DNA of 64,000 nucleotides from Sclerodactyla briareus (GCA_026419785.1 JAODTK010002098.1:186001-250000), one strand, 5' to 3'. Positions 12,314-24,640 are shown, numbered from the stretch's first letter. Made by a program: numbers and translations. The notes: generated by a model not told the origin, from the sequence alone.

Positions 12314-13815
12314 CAAATTTTCCTTTTGCGACCAAAATCACTCCCGACCGAACCAAAAAGATAGAGTTCCTTAATCCCCATAAGCAAGATATACCACTTA
12401 TTTCAACTTGATCAGACCAACCATTCTGGACTATCATGTTTACAAAGATTGTCAGACTTTGACTCTGGTGACCTCAGAGACCTATGACATGACCCAAAAA
12501 AACAATAGGGTTCATGTACTCATCATGGGGAAACACATTACCAAGTATGAGCGTAATCCATCCAGGCGGGGTCGAGTTATCGTGTTTACAAACCAAATTG
12601 CAAACATTGACTTTTCACAAATTTTCTATTTTTACCAAAAATTCCCCCCAAACATATTCTAAAAACGATAGGGGTGTGTTCCTGACTCCCATAAGAAAGC
12701 TTATACCTAATTCAAACTGATAAGACAAATCATTCTGGACTTATTGTGTTCAAGGTTTTCAGACTTGGAAATCTGGTGACCTCAGACGTTCTCTGACCTG
12801 ACCCCAAAACAATAGGGTTCATGTAAATCATCATGGGGAACCACACATACCACGTATGAGTTCATCCATCAGGGTGGGTCGGTTATCGGGTTTACAAGAC
12901 CAAAAATTGGCCAAAAAATATCAAATTTTCACAAATTTCTGACCAAAAGTCACCTCCGCTGAACCAAAAGCAATAGGGTTCCTGTACTCCCCTAAGAAAG
13001 CTATACACCTAATTCAAACTTGACAGACAAACCATTCTGGACTGATCAGGTTTACAGGTTTCAGACTTTGACCTCTGGTGACCTCGATGACCTCTGACCT
13101 GACCAAAAACAATAGGGTTTGATGTACTCATTCATGCGGGGATACCAACATACCAAGTATGAGCTTCATCCATCCAGGCAGGGTCGAGTTATCGTGTTTA
13201 CAAACCAAAACTTGGCAAAAAACATTGGACTTTTCACCAAATTTTCTATTGTTACACAATACACCCCAACCTATACCAAAAACAATAGGGTTCATGTATC
13301 CCCCATAAGAAAGCTATATACTAATTCAACTTGATCAGACGAAACATCTGGACTCTTCGTGTTTAAAGGTTATCAGACTTTGACCTCTGGGACATCAGAT
13401 GACCTCTGACTGACCCAAAAACAATCGGGTTCATGTACTCATCATGGGGAACACAATACCAAGTAAGAGCTTATCCATCTGGGGTGGGGCGAGTTATCGT
13501 GTGTAAAGCCAAAATGGACAAAATATCAAATGTTCACAAATTTTCTCTTTCGACCAACATCACTCCCGACCTGAACAAAAATGATAGGGTGCATGTATCC
13601 ATAAGAAAGCTATAATCTAATTTCAACTTGATCAGACCAACCTTATGACTTTTCATGTTTACAAGGTTTTCAGACTTTGACTCCCCCTTATGGGACCTCA
13701 GTGACCTCTGACCGGAACCAAAAACAATAGGGTTCATGTGCTCATCATGGGGAAACACAATACAACGTATGAGCCTGACCTACCTCGACCTGATCAAGTT
13801 ATCGTGTTTACAAGC
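10241..13815 (+). repeat. Satellite array (unit about 310 bp), indel-rich copies
   Basis: About eleven successive units, each with the half 'caatagggttcatgtactcatcatggggaa ... gtcgagttatcgtgtttacaagcc' and the half 'caatagggttcctgtactcc..ataagaaagct ... cattctggacttatcgtgtttacaagg', split here because the exact wording varies by unit. The copies differ mainly by single-base indels. No open frame persists across units. One unit contains a 57-A tract (12,254-12,310). Confidence 0.9.
12254..12310 (+). repeat. 57-bp poly-A tract inside a satellite unit
   Basis: A pure A run replaces the 'ggccaaaatatc' position of the satellite unit. Sequence on both sides is normal satellite. A poly-G tract sits at the same unit position at 45,111-45,134. 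Confidence 0.9.
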
Positions 13816-13935
13816 TGGGCGTCACACACACACATAACACACAACACACGCACACACGCCCGCACACACACAACACACACGGACGTGACTGCATAGATTC
13901 CTCTGACTTCTTTAAGGAAAAAAAAATTCCATGAA
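13816..13935 (+). repeat. (CA)n tract and composite-module right end
   Basis: An imperfect (AC)n tract (about 13,821-13,880) is followed by 'ggacgtgactgcatagattcctctgacttctttaagg', matching the right ends at 37.3 and 45.5 kb. Confidence 0.7.
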
Positions 13936-14094
13936 ATCTGAAAGGATTACTGTCCAGCAACACGGTGAGGAATGTAGACCAAAGCGAAAGATGTCCGTTG
14001 GTAACGTTATTAAGTCTCGATTAGACGACAAATTTGTAGAATTTTAAGGTGAAATTACTGCAAGGTCTCTAATTCTTAGCTTAAAAGCCTGGCA

Positions 14095-14190
14095 AAATGA
14101 GGGATGATGGGGTTGCCACCGGATTTATGTACTGCCAGTTATTCAATAGGCACTGGGTGGGTGCAGGGTCCCATTTAGGGAGGTACGTTG
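14095..14190. repeat. Right inverted repeat of the DIRS-like element
   Basis: The reverse complement aligns with 6190-6295, including 'aaatgggaccctg' and 'ggcaacccc'. Immediately outside it is a family A repeat. Confidence 0.6.
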
Positions 14191-14199
14191 AATATGTGA

Positions 14200-14870
14200 A
14201 ATAGATATAATTGTGCCCCTTTATTAACCTTTACCTGAATTTCCTGTACACCTGAAGGTACAACTAATGAACCAATAACACCGACCAAGTATCGCATAGG
14301 AGATCTGTAGGACGAGATACATTTCCAAATTTTTAGGAATTTCCAATAATTGACCATTAGGCCCCTTTGATAATGACCTTTGACCTTCATTCCTGCACCT
14401 CCTGAATCTACGGCTAGTCAACAATAACACTGCATGACTACGTTTTAAGATATTCCAACTTGACCTGTAGAGGAAGAACATTTTAAATTTCACATATTTG
14501 ATGATTACACCCTTTCATTACCTTCGACCTAATATTCCAGTCCAAACAAATTAAAGCTACTTCAAATTTTAATGATATCTATCAGGTGTCCTTCAATTTG
14601 AGCATTTTTTGCATAAGTCTGCCTGAGTGGATCTAGCCCAAAATTGCCCCCTTATGAATGTTTGACTTCAAATTCCTGGAAACCACATGTATCCTCATTC
14701 AATGATACTGACCAAATGTTCATGAATTCATTCCATCTACTCTGATGGGTTATGTGCTGCTTAATAATCAACAAAATGCCTCAATTGACCAATAAATGAC
14801 CATGTTTCCTGAAATTCTTGGACATCCCCCTCCCTGGCTGTTACCTATCTTGGCAAGTGATAATCAGCCA
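14200..14870 (+). repeat. Dispersed repeat family A fragment
   Basis: Shows the family A phrases 'gcccctttattaacctttacct', 'tcctgtacacc', 'gaccaagtat' and repeated 'atgacctttgacct'-like blocks. No coding sequence. Confidence 0.65.
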
Positions 14871-15959
14871 AACTCATTGGTATGAAAACCCCAGTCTGAT
14901 TTGCACCATCCCGTGAGTAAAAGATGTAAGTAACAAGCTAAGTGTCACCACACCTGAGCCATTTCCCTTTCCATGCAACACATTAAATGTTCTTTGCTGT
15001 AGTGATGTCATCTCATTTCGAGCAGTACGTCAGGGATATGCTGGCAGTGAAATATTATAACAAGTGAATGTGATGGACATTTCTTATAAGATTGTTCTTG
15101 TTGCAGATAAGGTGTTTAATAAATATATAATGAGAACTTTTTCCCTGCCCATATCATGATGGCAAGCAGATACATGGTGACATAACATTAACACTAGTCA
15201 TTACTGCCATGATGAATTGTCATGGAATGGCTCCAAATAAAGATGAATGATTAATTCCCACACAAGAAAGAAAACAAATCTTCCTGAAGAACTATGTCAA
15301 GTGCAAGAAAAACCAAAGAATAATGAGAACCACAGCCTAACAGAAAGTCTTGATAAGTGTGAAAAGTTCTGTCATCTCAGTGACAATCTACAACCTACAA
15401 GAGTTGAAGCCTAACAAACAGGAGTGCACAATCAGTAAACTGTGCTAATACAAGCCAAAGGAAATAACATAGCTTATCAAGCAAAAGATATATACACAGC
15501 TTGCTCAGGAACCCTTGCAGGGACTGATCTGATCACCATCCCCATTCACTTCCCCTAACTGAGCCATCTGTCTATCAAATCCCCTCTCTGAAAATCTCCA
15601 AAAGCCATAAACATAGGAGGTCATTGGCCACTTCCCCAACAGGCAACACCTATAATTGAGATGTCACTAATAGCAGAGGCAAGCATAGGATGATGACATA
15701 TCAATATTCAACCTCTGGGAGTGATTTAGTCCCCCAGGCACAGATGACCGGGCCATGACAAGCATTGTTGTTAACCATAGTCGGTGGTCTTTAGCGTTGT
15801 GCAACCATTCTCTACAGCTTGTGTTAGCACCATACTTAAACCTGCAATGTAACACCTGTTTTTCCATAGAAAATAATCCCTGATCATTAATCAATCCATA
15901 CTTCGCAGAATTATAAGAACTTCTCTACTATAGATCGATCTATAATGATATAAATAAGC
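14871..15959. other. No gene recognised
   Basis: AT-rich sequence with no recognised repeat, RNA or protein motif. A 75-codon minus-strand open frame (about 15,667-15,894) has no domain that I recognise. Confidence 0.45.
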
Positions 15960-16953
15960 CTGGCGGAGATTTTAGTGTTTACAACTTTGACCTCTGGTGT
16001 TCTCAAATGAATTTCTTTACCTGACCCCAAGACAATAGGGTTCATGTACTCATCATGGGAAACACGAAAACCAAGTATGGGTTCATCCATCCAGGTGGAG
16101 TCGAGTTACCATGTTTATAAGAAGCCCAAAGCGGGCCAAAAATACTTTCCCAAATTTTCTATTTTTGACCAAAATAAATCCCCGGGAGGATTCCTGTACT
16201 CCCCATTAGAAAGCTACACCCCAATGTCACCTGATCAGACCGAATATTCTGGACTTATCGTGTTTACAAGGTTGTTTGAGACTTCTGATGACCTCTGCCC
16301 GGAACCCAAACAATAGGGTTCATGTACTCATCATGGGAAACACGAAAACCAAGTATGGGTTCATCCATCCCGATGGAGTCAGTTTATCATGTTTATAATC
16401 CAAAATCGGCCAAAATACTTTCCACAAATTTTCATTTTGACTCAAAATAAATCCCCGGGAGGATTCCTGTACTCCTCCATTAGAAGCTACACACCAAACT
16501 CAACCCTGATCAGACCAACCAATTCTGGACTTATCGTGTTGACAAAGGTTTTTGAGACTTCTGATGACCTCTGAACCCGGAACCCAAAGCATATGGTTCA
16601 TTTTATTAATCATGGGCAATACACTACCAATTATGAGCTTCATACATACAGGTGGGGGTCACTGTTATTGTGTTTACAACCAAAATTGGCCAAAATATTG
16701 GCAACAAATGTTCTATTTTTGACTGAAATTTCCCCCAACCTGAACCAAAAACAATAGGTTCCTGTACTGCCATAAGAGAGATATACATCACTACTCACTT
16801 GACTGGACCAACCATTCCGGACTTATTGTGTTTTTATAGAACTTTGACCTCTGGGGGAGACCCCCCGTTCCAAATAAAAATGACCTTGACTGACTCCAAA
16901 ACAATAGGGTCCATGTAGTCATCATGGGGAACACACCAACCACGTATGAGCCT
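15960..16953 (+). repeat. Satellite array, about three units
   Basis: The same two-part unit as the 10-14 kb array, with 'tcatgtactcatcatggg' and 'cctgtactcc' halves. It ends in a terminal unit ('gagcctatctactc') that, in other copies, leads directly into 'tgatcaagttatcgtgtttacaagctgg' and a (CA)n tract. Here that link is broken by the insertion that follows. Confidence 0.85.
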
Positions 16954-16961
16954 ATCTACTC

Positions 16962-18107
16962 CATGCACGAAAAATATTTTGAAATTTAGAAACACCCTTC
17001 GGTCTCCCAGTGGCTGAATCTGGTAGCCCGAAAGGGCCGCTGGTGTCCATACTTTACCGGTGTTTAAAATGTTACTTTTGTGCCAAAAATAAAACCTGAA
17101 CTGAACTCTGAGCTTCCCTTGAGCCCACCTCATAGTGCACTTGCCCTTTGCTGGTACCTGCCTAATGCTGTGCCAATTCCACCAATGCCTATCTCTTCCA
17201 ACCTCCCCTCATCTCCACCCTTTCCTGCCTCGCGAGAATAACGTGGCCACCTCCTTTTCAAAATATTGCGTAAAGTGACAGTTAATATTTGTTCCGTTTT
17301 CTCCAGTAATCAAAATACACACACACACACATTACACAACGAAAGCCCCGCGCGCAGCCCACAGCACTTGCAGAGTGAAAGTGTTAATTAATTTATGATT
17401 CTGTGGTAAAGACATACACACAAAGGCTTGGCCTGACCGCCGTAATCTCTGATGGGCTAAAGGTTTCATTCTCACCGTGATTCTGTTCAGCTTGCTGGGC
17501 AACCAGACGACTTGTAACGTAGCCGGAACCGAGGCTCAGACTTGGTTTTAATCCATTTTTTAACTCTTTTCAAACTACGATAGGAGGCAAATTTGGTGAT
17601 GTAGCACCTACACAAAGATATGTTTGGGAGCCCACAAATGTTTTTCTCTAAATACTTAATTTATGTGCATTCATCTTTCTTGAGTGAGTTTTTACTGTTC
17701 ATAAGTTCATGGCATTCGCGTTGCCACGGATGGAGGCGGCCGTTAAATGGCCATTATATCACCGCGGCGAATTAGTGTGTAAGACTAATCGCCCATCATT
17801 ACTGAGAGGATTCATTGATAATATTTTGAACTTTTCGACGGTCAATCTGATATGAGGAAGCGTGTAATATTCTGACCTTTTCTGTATCGCAATATGGGTG
17901 ACCGAAATGTATTGTTGATTGTGCTGATTTTGATTAGGTGGTTGGGGCTGTTGGCTATCTTATATGGGGTCCGTAATACTGTACTTTTTTAAACTTATCC
18001 AGACTACATATTGCGGTAGCCTGACTGGCATTCAAACTGAAATCATAGCCCGAGGGCACGCAGGGGAAGCCTCTGGCTACCGGCGCATAGGACTTTTCCG
18101 ATCCCTG
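16962..18107. mobile_element. Non-autonomous hAT-like element inserted in satellite
   Basis: Bounded by an 8-bp direct repeat ATCTACTC (16,954-16,961 and 18,108-18,115). Joining the flanks restores the usual satellite terminal unit, which gives an internal empty-site control. The ends are weak inverted repeats: left CATGCACGAAAAATA, right end reverse complement CAGGGATCGGAAAAGT. Both ends have a subterminal 'ggtagcc' / 'agcccga' motif, as in the 216-bp MITE at 52.4 kb. 8-bp duplications and CA...TG ends of this kind are hAT-like. The 1,146-bp interior has no transposase frame, so it would depend on a transposase supplied elsewhere. Confidence 0.75.
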
Positions 18108-18185
18108 ATCTACTCTGACTGATCAATTTATCGTGTTTACAAGCTGGTCGTCACCCATACACACATGACTGCTAGATTCTCAGAA
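18108..18185 (+). repeat. Satellite terminal unit, continued after the insertion
   Basis: After the target duplication, 'tgactgatcaatttatcgtgtttacaagctggtcgtcaccc' and a short (CA) stretch complete the satellite terminal unit interrupted at 16,961. Confidence 0.75.
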
Positions 18186-18189
18186 TAAA

Positions 18190-18960
18190 GAAATGATTGG
18201 AGCTCATGGAGGAGATGCATTCCAAGTACCATGTGTGAATTTCATAGATGTGACCTTGGATAAAAAATTCCTGTACCCTCAGAACATCAGCACTGGCCAC
18301 CAAAATTGTTAGGAAGTAGCGTTTCGAGGTTTTCCTTTCAATTGGCCCATTGTGCCCTTTTAATTGCCATTTGACCTTCGGTTGTCAATGATGCCCATCA
18401 GTCAATGAACAATTGTGACGAAGTCTGGTCGAATTCAATCAAAGCACACAATTTGGGGTCAAAAAGGCAAAGTTCACAGACTGGATGGATGAAGGATTAG
18501 AATGACATGGCATCACCAATAGCTCAACCAGCATAGCTGATTTTGAGCTCAAAAAACTATTCATTGCAGTATTTCACATAATGGTTTCATAGTAGGCATT
18601 TGTGGGAATCTGGACTGGACCTTCAAATGGCATAACTAGAGAGCACCAATGTAGCTCAACAACACAAATGCAATATTTCATCGGCAGATAAAAACTTTCC
18701 TTTTTGTTGACTCAAAATGACCATCGAATGTACCATAGGTCAATAAACAGAGTGTCTAGTTCAGTTGACATCTGGCAGAGAAAACACATTTGAGTCCCAA
18801 TAACAAACATTCACAGACTGGATAACTGGACGGACCAGACATAGATGGACAGATGGAAGAAAAGGCAGGCGTGAAACAAACACAAACAGACAGCTAGATA
18901 GGAAGGAATGACAGATGGATAAACAATAGCCTAACTTAGCATAGCTAGTTTGAGCAAAAC
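18190..18960 (+). repeat. Dispersed repeat families B and A
   Basis: Contains 'gagatgcattccaagtaccatgtgtgaa', 'gagcaccaatgtagctcaac' and 'tgcccttttaattgccatttgacc' phrases, then a gatggatgg/gaca tail and 'agcctaacttagcatagctagtttgagc', the common terminus. No coding sequence. Confidence 0.65.
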
Positions 18961-19838
18961 TTGAATAATATATGAATGTGAGCTAAAAACATGAATAATA
19001 TATGAATGACCACACAAAAAGCCGTAATATGCCAAGCAGAGTGACAAGGACAATCAACACAGGAGGACAGGAGTGAGTTGAACCATAATGGCTCTGTTCT
19101 CTGGCCTGGGGTGACTTGGGTCTTCGTCCAGGCAATCCACATCTGCTAAAATAACAGAAGCCAAAGGCATGATGATCAATGACTGCGATGATGATCTCTT
19201 CTATGCCCAATAAGGCTGATCACTTAATCAATATGGGAGAAACCACATTACCAAGTATGAACGTCATCCATCCAGGTGGAGGTGGTTATCAGGTTGGTGC
19301 GGTGTTTCAAATGTCGGCCCCCTTGGCCTGCCGCCGCCTCGCCGATGGTGATGTTACGATGTTAACGTGCTAAGTAGTTGCTCAACAATAGCTGGATTAA
19401 ATCTCCATGCTCAATGTCCAGCTGCAAGTTAATGAGCCAGCAGCAGGCCGATGGGATAAATGTGTGAGCGCTAAGGTGTTAGCCGCGGTGCACAATAAAT
19501 ATGTTAATTGTGGCATCGGCAGCCAAGGTGGGTTACCACGCCAATTTTTATTTCCAAGGATTCCCCTAATAATTGTGAGGGGTATCACTAGGAGGATACC
19601 TGTACACCACATGATTGGGTCATATTTCCTAGCTCCCCAATATGGCGGAAAAAACAATAGGTGCCACTGGCAACCCCAACTAAGACCCAGCCCTCAGGAT
19701 TCAGTTATATTTTCTTTTTTGTCGTTCTCGGGGGGGTGACCGGAAACGCTACCAGTTCACAAAAGAACAGAAATCTCGGGAAAAACCAAACTCTCAGATT
19801 TTTGTTCACTGGTTTAGCGTCACGCCGACGGAAGGGGA
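18961..19838. other. Satellite scrap and unassigned sequence
   Basis: A single satellite fragment lies at about 19,225-19,285 ('accaagtatgaacgtcatccatccaggtgg'). The rest, including a GC-richer stretch from 19,290 to 19,560, shows no gene or repeat that I can name. Confidence 0.45.
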
Positions 19839-20110
19839 CTAAAAAAGCCAAACCGGAGGGAGGCGACCCCAACTAACTAGGTATAAAAACAACCCGAAGG
19901 GGAGGAGGGAAAACGCGCACATCGGTGCGTGCACTAGGAACCCAAGTGCACAAGGAAACACAAGGCCTACGAAGAAAGGCCTATCAGTATGTTGTATTCT
20001 CGACATGAAGGCCTGCAACCACAGTTGTAGAAGGCAAAGCCTGGCTAGGCCTACATGTACCCACAAATAACGATAGGCTAACGCTCTAGACCATGAGAAC
20101 AAACCAAAAC
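19839..20110 (+). repeat. Dispersed repeat D, copy 1
   Basis: Shares 'ccacagttgtagaaggcaaagcctggctaggcc' (split: 'ccacagttgtagaagg' then 'aaagcctggctaggcc'), 'aggctaacgctctag' and 'aaaccaaaacacggcct' with 22,450-22,745. It contains the local inverted pair GTGCAC...GTGCAC near 19,930-19,955. Confidence 0.6.
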
Positions 20111-21379
20111 ACGGCCTTCTGGAGAAGAAAAAGTTAAATCATTCAGATTTCAATCAAATCCAATTAATTACCCCAATTCAGTCGTCCCACCGCTCTCCCA
20201 TTGAGATCTTTGTGAGAGGTTGTTTCCACTGGCTCAGAGCCGGCCTGGTCACTTGTTTTGGCAACTTGCCAGGCTATGCAGCTGTGTGCCAGTGAGCAGG
20301 TGGTGAGTTTAAATTTTACAATACTTTGATATGTTGCCCTCTATATGTTGAATCGTTTTTAAAACCGAGGATCGTTCAACTGAGTTAAACCGGGGTGGAT
20401 TTTTCGTCTCAGAAAAAAGAGTGAGGGAGGAAAATGCAGGTTCACGAATAAACATTAGCTCTGACAGTTTGCAAATTGCGTTTATCTTGAAGGCGAATCA
20501 CTTGATTAGTTTCCAAAACCTGTTTATTTTGCAACTCTATTAAGCCCATCCAGATGGATATATTTATGCACATATCAATCAAATCTAGTTTTGCCAGGCT
20601 ACACATTCCCATTCTTTCTTGTGTCTATAAAAACATGGAGGACATGAGTTCTCAAAAAAAAAAAAAAAACCCCATCTGGAAGTCTCATAGGCTGATGCAT
20701 AATGAAGACGCCACAGGCTGTACGAACACTGTTTTTGCTGGTGTGGGACACATTTAACACAGCAAAACTCAAAACGTTTCTTTAAAAACTGTGCTAAAAA
20801 TCCTCAATGAAACATCAGGGGGAGAATCCACATTTTTCGAGAGACGACTGTTGTACATACAAAGCATATTATTTGAGTATCTGTAACTGGTACAAGTGCA
20901 TCATATATCGTAGATTGAAAATATAGATTTTGGTACTGATTTGTCAGGGTGCCTAAGGAAATAATGAGGGTTCATACGCAAAATATTCGGCATTATACGA
21001 GAATCATGTGCACTGATTGTGATATCGTGGGTGTGATGCCCCTTGGACTTGCTGAAGCCAACGTTTAGGCCAGTTGATACTGAATACAATGTGTTTGGGG
21101 GTGTGAATGACTCAGAGTAAAGGTAAAGGTATAGTGAATATTGTATGCTGAATGTCCACTGCTTCTTCAGGCTGTGAGTAATAGTCCTTCAAAAAATGAA
21201 GGATACATTAGGGGAGTATAATGCACCATGAAGCAGTGTAGCAGGGTATGAAAAATAACTGTGTGTTTTATAATATATTGTTTACTAATATAGTCAAACA
21301 TCATGAACCAGAAAAGTAAGTGTGAGTCCTTGATTGGGATCTGACTTGATCAAGTGAGTATTGCCAACTTCATAGGCAC
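20111..21379. other. No gene recognised
   Basis: AT-rich, with a 16-A tract at about 20,654-20,669. No coding, RNA or repeat signal that I can support. Confidence 0.45.
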
Positions 21380-22335
21380 CACAAACAGTTACAATGGAAT
21401 CATGTCGTATCATTATGAAATACATCCATGCAGAGAGGTCTGGTAACAGCATGAAGGTAGACAATATATTTAGTTTCCAAATATCAATTTTCCCAATATC
21501 CCCATTTTCCCCCAAAATGGCCCCAGTCTACATACAAGGCGAATGCCCAGAAAGTGTCTCGCCTGTTGCGCGATCGGTGGTTTCTATATTCACTACACAA
21601 AACAACCAACATTTCATGCCGACCACCGTCATGTCAAAACGAACATCAAATATTTTCACAAATAACACATAAAAATTCCTAAAATACTGATTTTATAGTC
21701 TGACTCTTAATACATATATTATACAAATAGGCACATTCAATGACCTATAAGACCCCAGCTGTTCCTTCAAAGGATCAGGATAAAAGGGGAACACATCTAC
21801 CAAGTTGTTGAAATCCAACAAAACTTTCAAAAAATTGCCACAAAATATGCAAATAACACATTAAATGACCCCCAGTGACCCCGACTTCACTTTAATATTC
21901 CGGGGAAACCATTGGCAGACAACATCCACCATGGTTCATGAAAATCTGACAGACTCCGATGGAAAATTCGCATAAATTATTGCAAAACTTACCACTTAAG
22001 TAGCATATTTTCGGCGAAAATCTAATTCAGTCATTCTACGTCATCCAGGTCATGACATGCCAAACTACATCACTGTAGCACGTACGTACTCGTGTAATCG
22101 TGATAACAAGCTTGAACAATTAAATACATGAAATAGATAATTACCCAACTCATTAAGAGTGCTGCCCAAAATCTGATCAGATAGTGTAAACGCCAACCCG
22201 TGCTTTGCTACACACAAAATGTAATCCTATCGGCCTCACGGTGTTGAGAAATCTGCTAACGAAAGGAACACACACATACATGCCATAGTGACACTAAGTC
22301 TCTTCTGAATTTCAGTCAGGCGAGACAATAATGAA
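21380..22335 (+). repeat. Dispersed repeat family C, long copy
   Basis: Includes the 'gtctcgcctgttgcgcgatcggtgg' core (shared with 59.94 and 61.77 kb), phrases like 'tgacccccagtgacccc', 'aaatccgacagactccgatgg' and 'ctgctaacgaaaggaacacacacatac', and ends with the hairpin motif at 22,298-22,326. No coding sequence. Confidence 0.7.
22298..22326. repeat. Hairpin motif, family C distal end
   Basis: Outer arms GTCTC (22,298-22,302) and GAGAC (22,322-22,326) are perfectly complementary. It is preceded by 'gtgacactaa' and followed by 'aataatgaatatg', as at 530-558. Confidence 0.65.
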
Positions 22336-22439
22336 TATGTTATAGGTAACATTAACAGGAAAGTGAAACAAATGAATATTCAGGAACTCATGCATACATG
22401 CATTTCAACTTCAAAAAACATAAGCGCGTAATAATAATT

Positions 22440-22770
22440 TTCAAAACCTCCAACAAAGTGGGTCGAAACGAAGCGGGAGTGGAACCGCCTCCGAAAGAAC
22501 CCTAAGGGAAAACGAACCCTAAAAGGGGGGTTTGCACTATAAACCCAGTGCAAGGAGGGATATTAAAACCTCGCAAGGAGGCCTAAGCGGTATCGACGTA
22601 CCGCTTACAATGAGCCCCCACAACCACAGTGTGGAAGGCCAAAGCCTGGCTAGGCCGATGCATGAAGATCGTTAGGCTAGAGCCTAAGCAATGACAAAAA
22701 CCAAACCACGGCCTATGGGGCCCTTCCTGAGAAGAAAGTTACGCAAAAAACCGTCTTCTGCGATGCCTAG
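22440..22770 (+). repeat. Dispersed repeat D, copy 2, with successive hairpins
   Basis: Related to 19,839-20,110. Perfect inverted pairs: TTGCACT (22,532-22,538) with AGTGCAA (22,547-22,553), and AAGCGGTA (22,585-22,592) with TACCGCTT (22,599-22,606). A short CCACA/TGTGG pair follows near 22,622. It could be a transposon end or a structured RNA-derived repeat. Confidence 0.6.
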
Positions 22771-23859
22771 GGAAACGAAACATTTAGGTTGGTTAACTGA
22801 CAGAAGCACTCTAATAACCGCCCAAAATTCAAGGAAAAGGATGAGAAAGGATGGGTTCTAGGGCAGAATCTGAGCAACTTCAAGATTTCTCATGAATTAG
22901 TGCAAATTTCACCCAGAAACTCACTGTTGGAATCTGTGAACTACGAATACTTACCCCATATTGCACTTGCACCCACCCGCGCCATTGAACATATGGCATT
23001 CATTTTTGTACACATTAGTCCGGGTGAAACCCTATCGCCTACTTATTTTTCTAAGCAGAGGCGTCCAAGGGAATGAGGGGTGAAGGCGCGATCCGACGCC
23101 CGTGACGGCCAGGAAGTGGGGACGTAGGGTTGGAACGTCCCAATATGGCGTAAGTTTCGTTAGTTACAACGGATTCACAAGCAGTGCGTTGGATGAAATC
23201 TCTATTTCACTTATCAACTTACCCCATATTGCACTTTGCCACCAGACCTAGCACCAGAGCTAGGGCCACTGGAGGGCGGGTTCTGTGCCATCACGATCAG
23301 TGGTTATTGGTCGCTAGTAGATGCAGAGCAGCCCTCGGTTGGCTGGGCCGAGACATGTTAGAGAGGAAGCATATGAAACGAACATCGTGGGGTTAACCCT
23401 ACAGATGCGGAGAAGCGTGCTCGGGGGAATGTGGAGGGACGGGGGACCACCCCTCGACTGGAGAGAACCAGGATCGTGGTGCAACGGGCCAGTGCACATT
23501 GTGAAAGCGAGAGATAACCTTGGCTCAGAGATATGCGGCCTTGCGTGGCTCTCCATCCAAGGGAATGCATTCGATGCCGGAGAGAAAGGCTGCCTACAAA
23601 GGGGGAAAAAAGAGTTGAATGCATTGACGAAATGAACTTTGTTCTCACCCAGTACCAGGCCATTGAACGACATGGGACCACCCGCGTTGACCTCTCCAAC
23701 CGCGGATAGAATTTCCGACGGTATATTAAAGAGGTAAGTCCCGACGTGTGAACCCGACCCACGGACAACCCGGAGAAGCCACCGGATCGGGGGGAGGGCC
23801 GAAAGAGTCGGTCCACGGTTCAGCGAGAGCCGACTGGCTCCAGGTGGCCATAAGGGTTA

Positions 23860-24640
23860 ATCTGCGGCCCTGAAGAACCGACCCACGGCCCGGGGAGGAG
23901 GCTTGGGGAGAACCGATCTGGCTCGGAGGGCGTAATAAAGAGTCGGATCACGGCTCTGGCAGTGGGAGGGGCCGACCCTCGCTAGAAAGAGCCCGATCGG
24001 CACAGGAGTAGGACCGCGGCTCCGGAGAGCCTGGAAAACCGACCCATCGCGGAAGAGCCATTAGGAGGGCTGGAAAAGTCGGCCCACGGTTCTGGAGAGT
24101 CGGGATAGCCGCTCTCGGCTTGGGAGAGCCGCCTCGGAGCGCCGATTAGGAGGGCCGGAAAAGTCGGACCACTGCTCTGGAGACTCGGCAGGGCGATCTC
24201 AGCTCGGTAGGGCCGATCTCACACAGTGAGGGCCAGGAGAGGTCGGAATATGCAATGGAAGCCCGGGATGGCGATCACTGCTCAGGGGAAGCTGGATCCG
24301 GAGGCACAAGAGTCGGTCCGCGGCTCCAGTCCGCTCTGAGAGCCGGGGAGGAAGAGTTGAACCATGGCTCGGGAGGGCTGATCTGCTCAGAGAGAAGGAG
24401 AAGTAGTGGAGGGCTCGGAGGAGCCGGGAGAGGGCCGACCCTCGGCTCAGGCGGCTGATAGAGGCCGACTACGAGGATCTGGAGGAACCGAGAATGGCCG
24501 ACCGCGGATCGGCGAGGCCCCTCTGGATAAGGAGGACCGAAGAAGTCCGACAATAGATCTGGAGAGCCGGAGGAGGTCAACCCATGGCTCCTGACAGCCG
24601 GAAGAGATGGTTGTGCTGGAGAGCCTACCTATGGCTCGGA
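23860..24640. repeat. GC-rich minisatellite, copy 1
   Basis: Irregular tandem repetition of 'ggctctggagagccgg', 'aagtcggaccac' and 'agggccgatc' type modules over nearly 800 bp. Either strand gives arginine/serine/leucine-rich open frames by composition alone, so no CDS is called. Confidence 0.75.

Larger units (their letters stand above)
6190..14190 (-). mobile_element. DIRS-like retroelement with inverted ends and an internal satellite block
   Basis: The left end (about 6190-6295) and right end (about 14,095-14,190) are inverted copies of each other. Both contain, in one orientation, 'ttacccaaatgggaccctg' or a near match, then 'gcctatgaataccggcagtacataaat', then 'ttggcaacccca'. The interior from 6.3 to 10 kb is strikingly GC-rich against the AT-rich surroundings and carries minus-strand reverse transcriptase and RNase H motifs of DIRS/Ngaro type. 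A 3.6-kb satellite block occupies the rest. I could not find a tyrosine recombinase, so the DIRS assignment rests on RT/RNase H motifs plus inverted ends. The satellite may be a later expansion. Confidence 0.55.

Noticed and set aside
12122..12437. Open frames rich in poly-F or poly-K
   Set aside because: They are the 57-A tract read in different frames inside a satellite unit.
22929..22970. U1 snRNA-like 5' end (aatacttacc)
   Set aside because: Only the first ten bases resemble U1. The rest does not, and the segment is part of an inverted transposon end seen at other loci.
23881..24640. Arginine-rich coding repeat as a chromatin protein gene
   Set aside because: Both strands give similar low-complexity frames, the repeat period is not kept in multiples of three, and the second copy is frameshifted.
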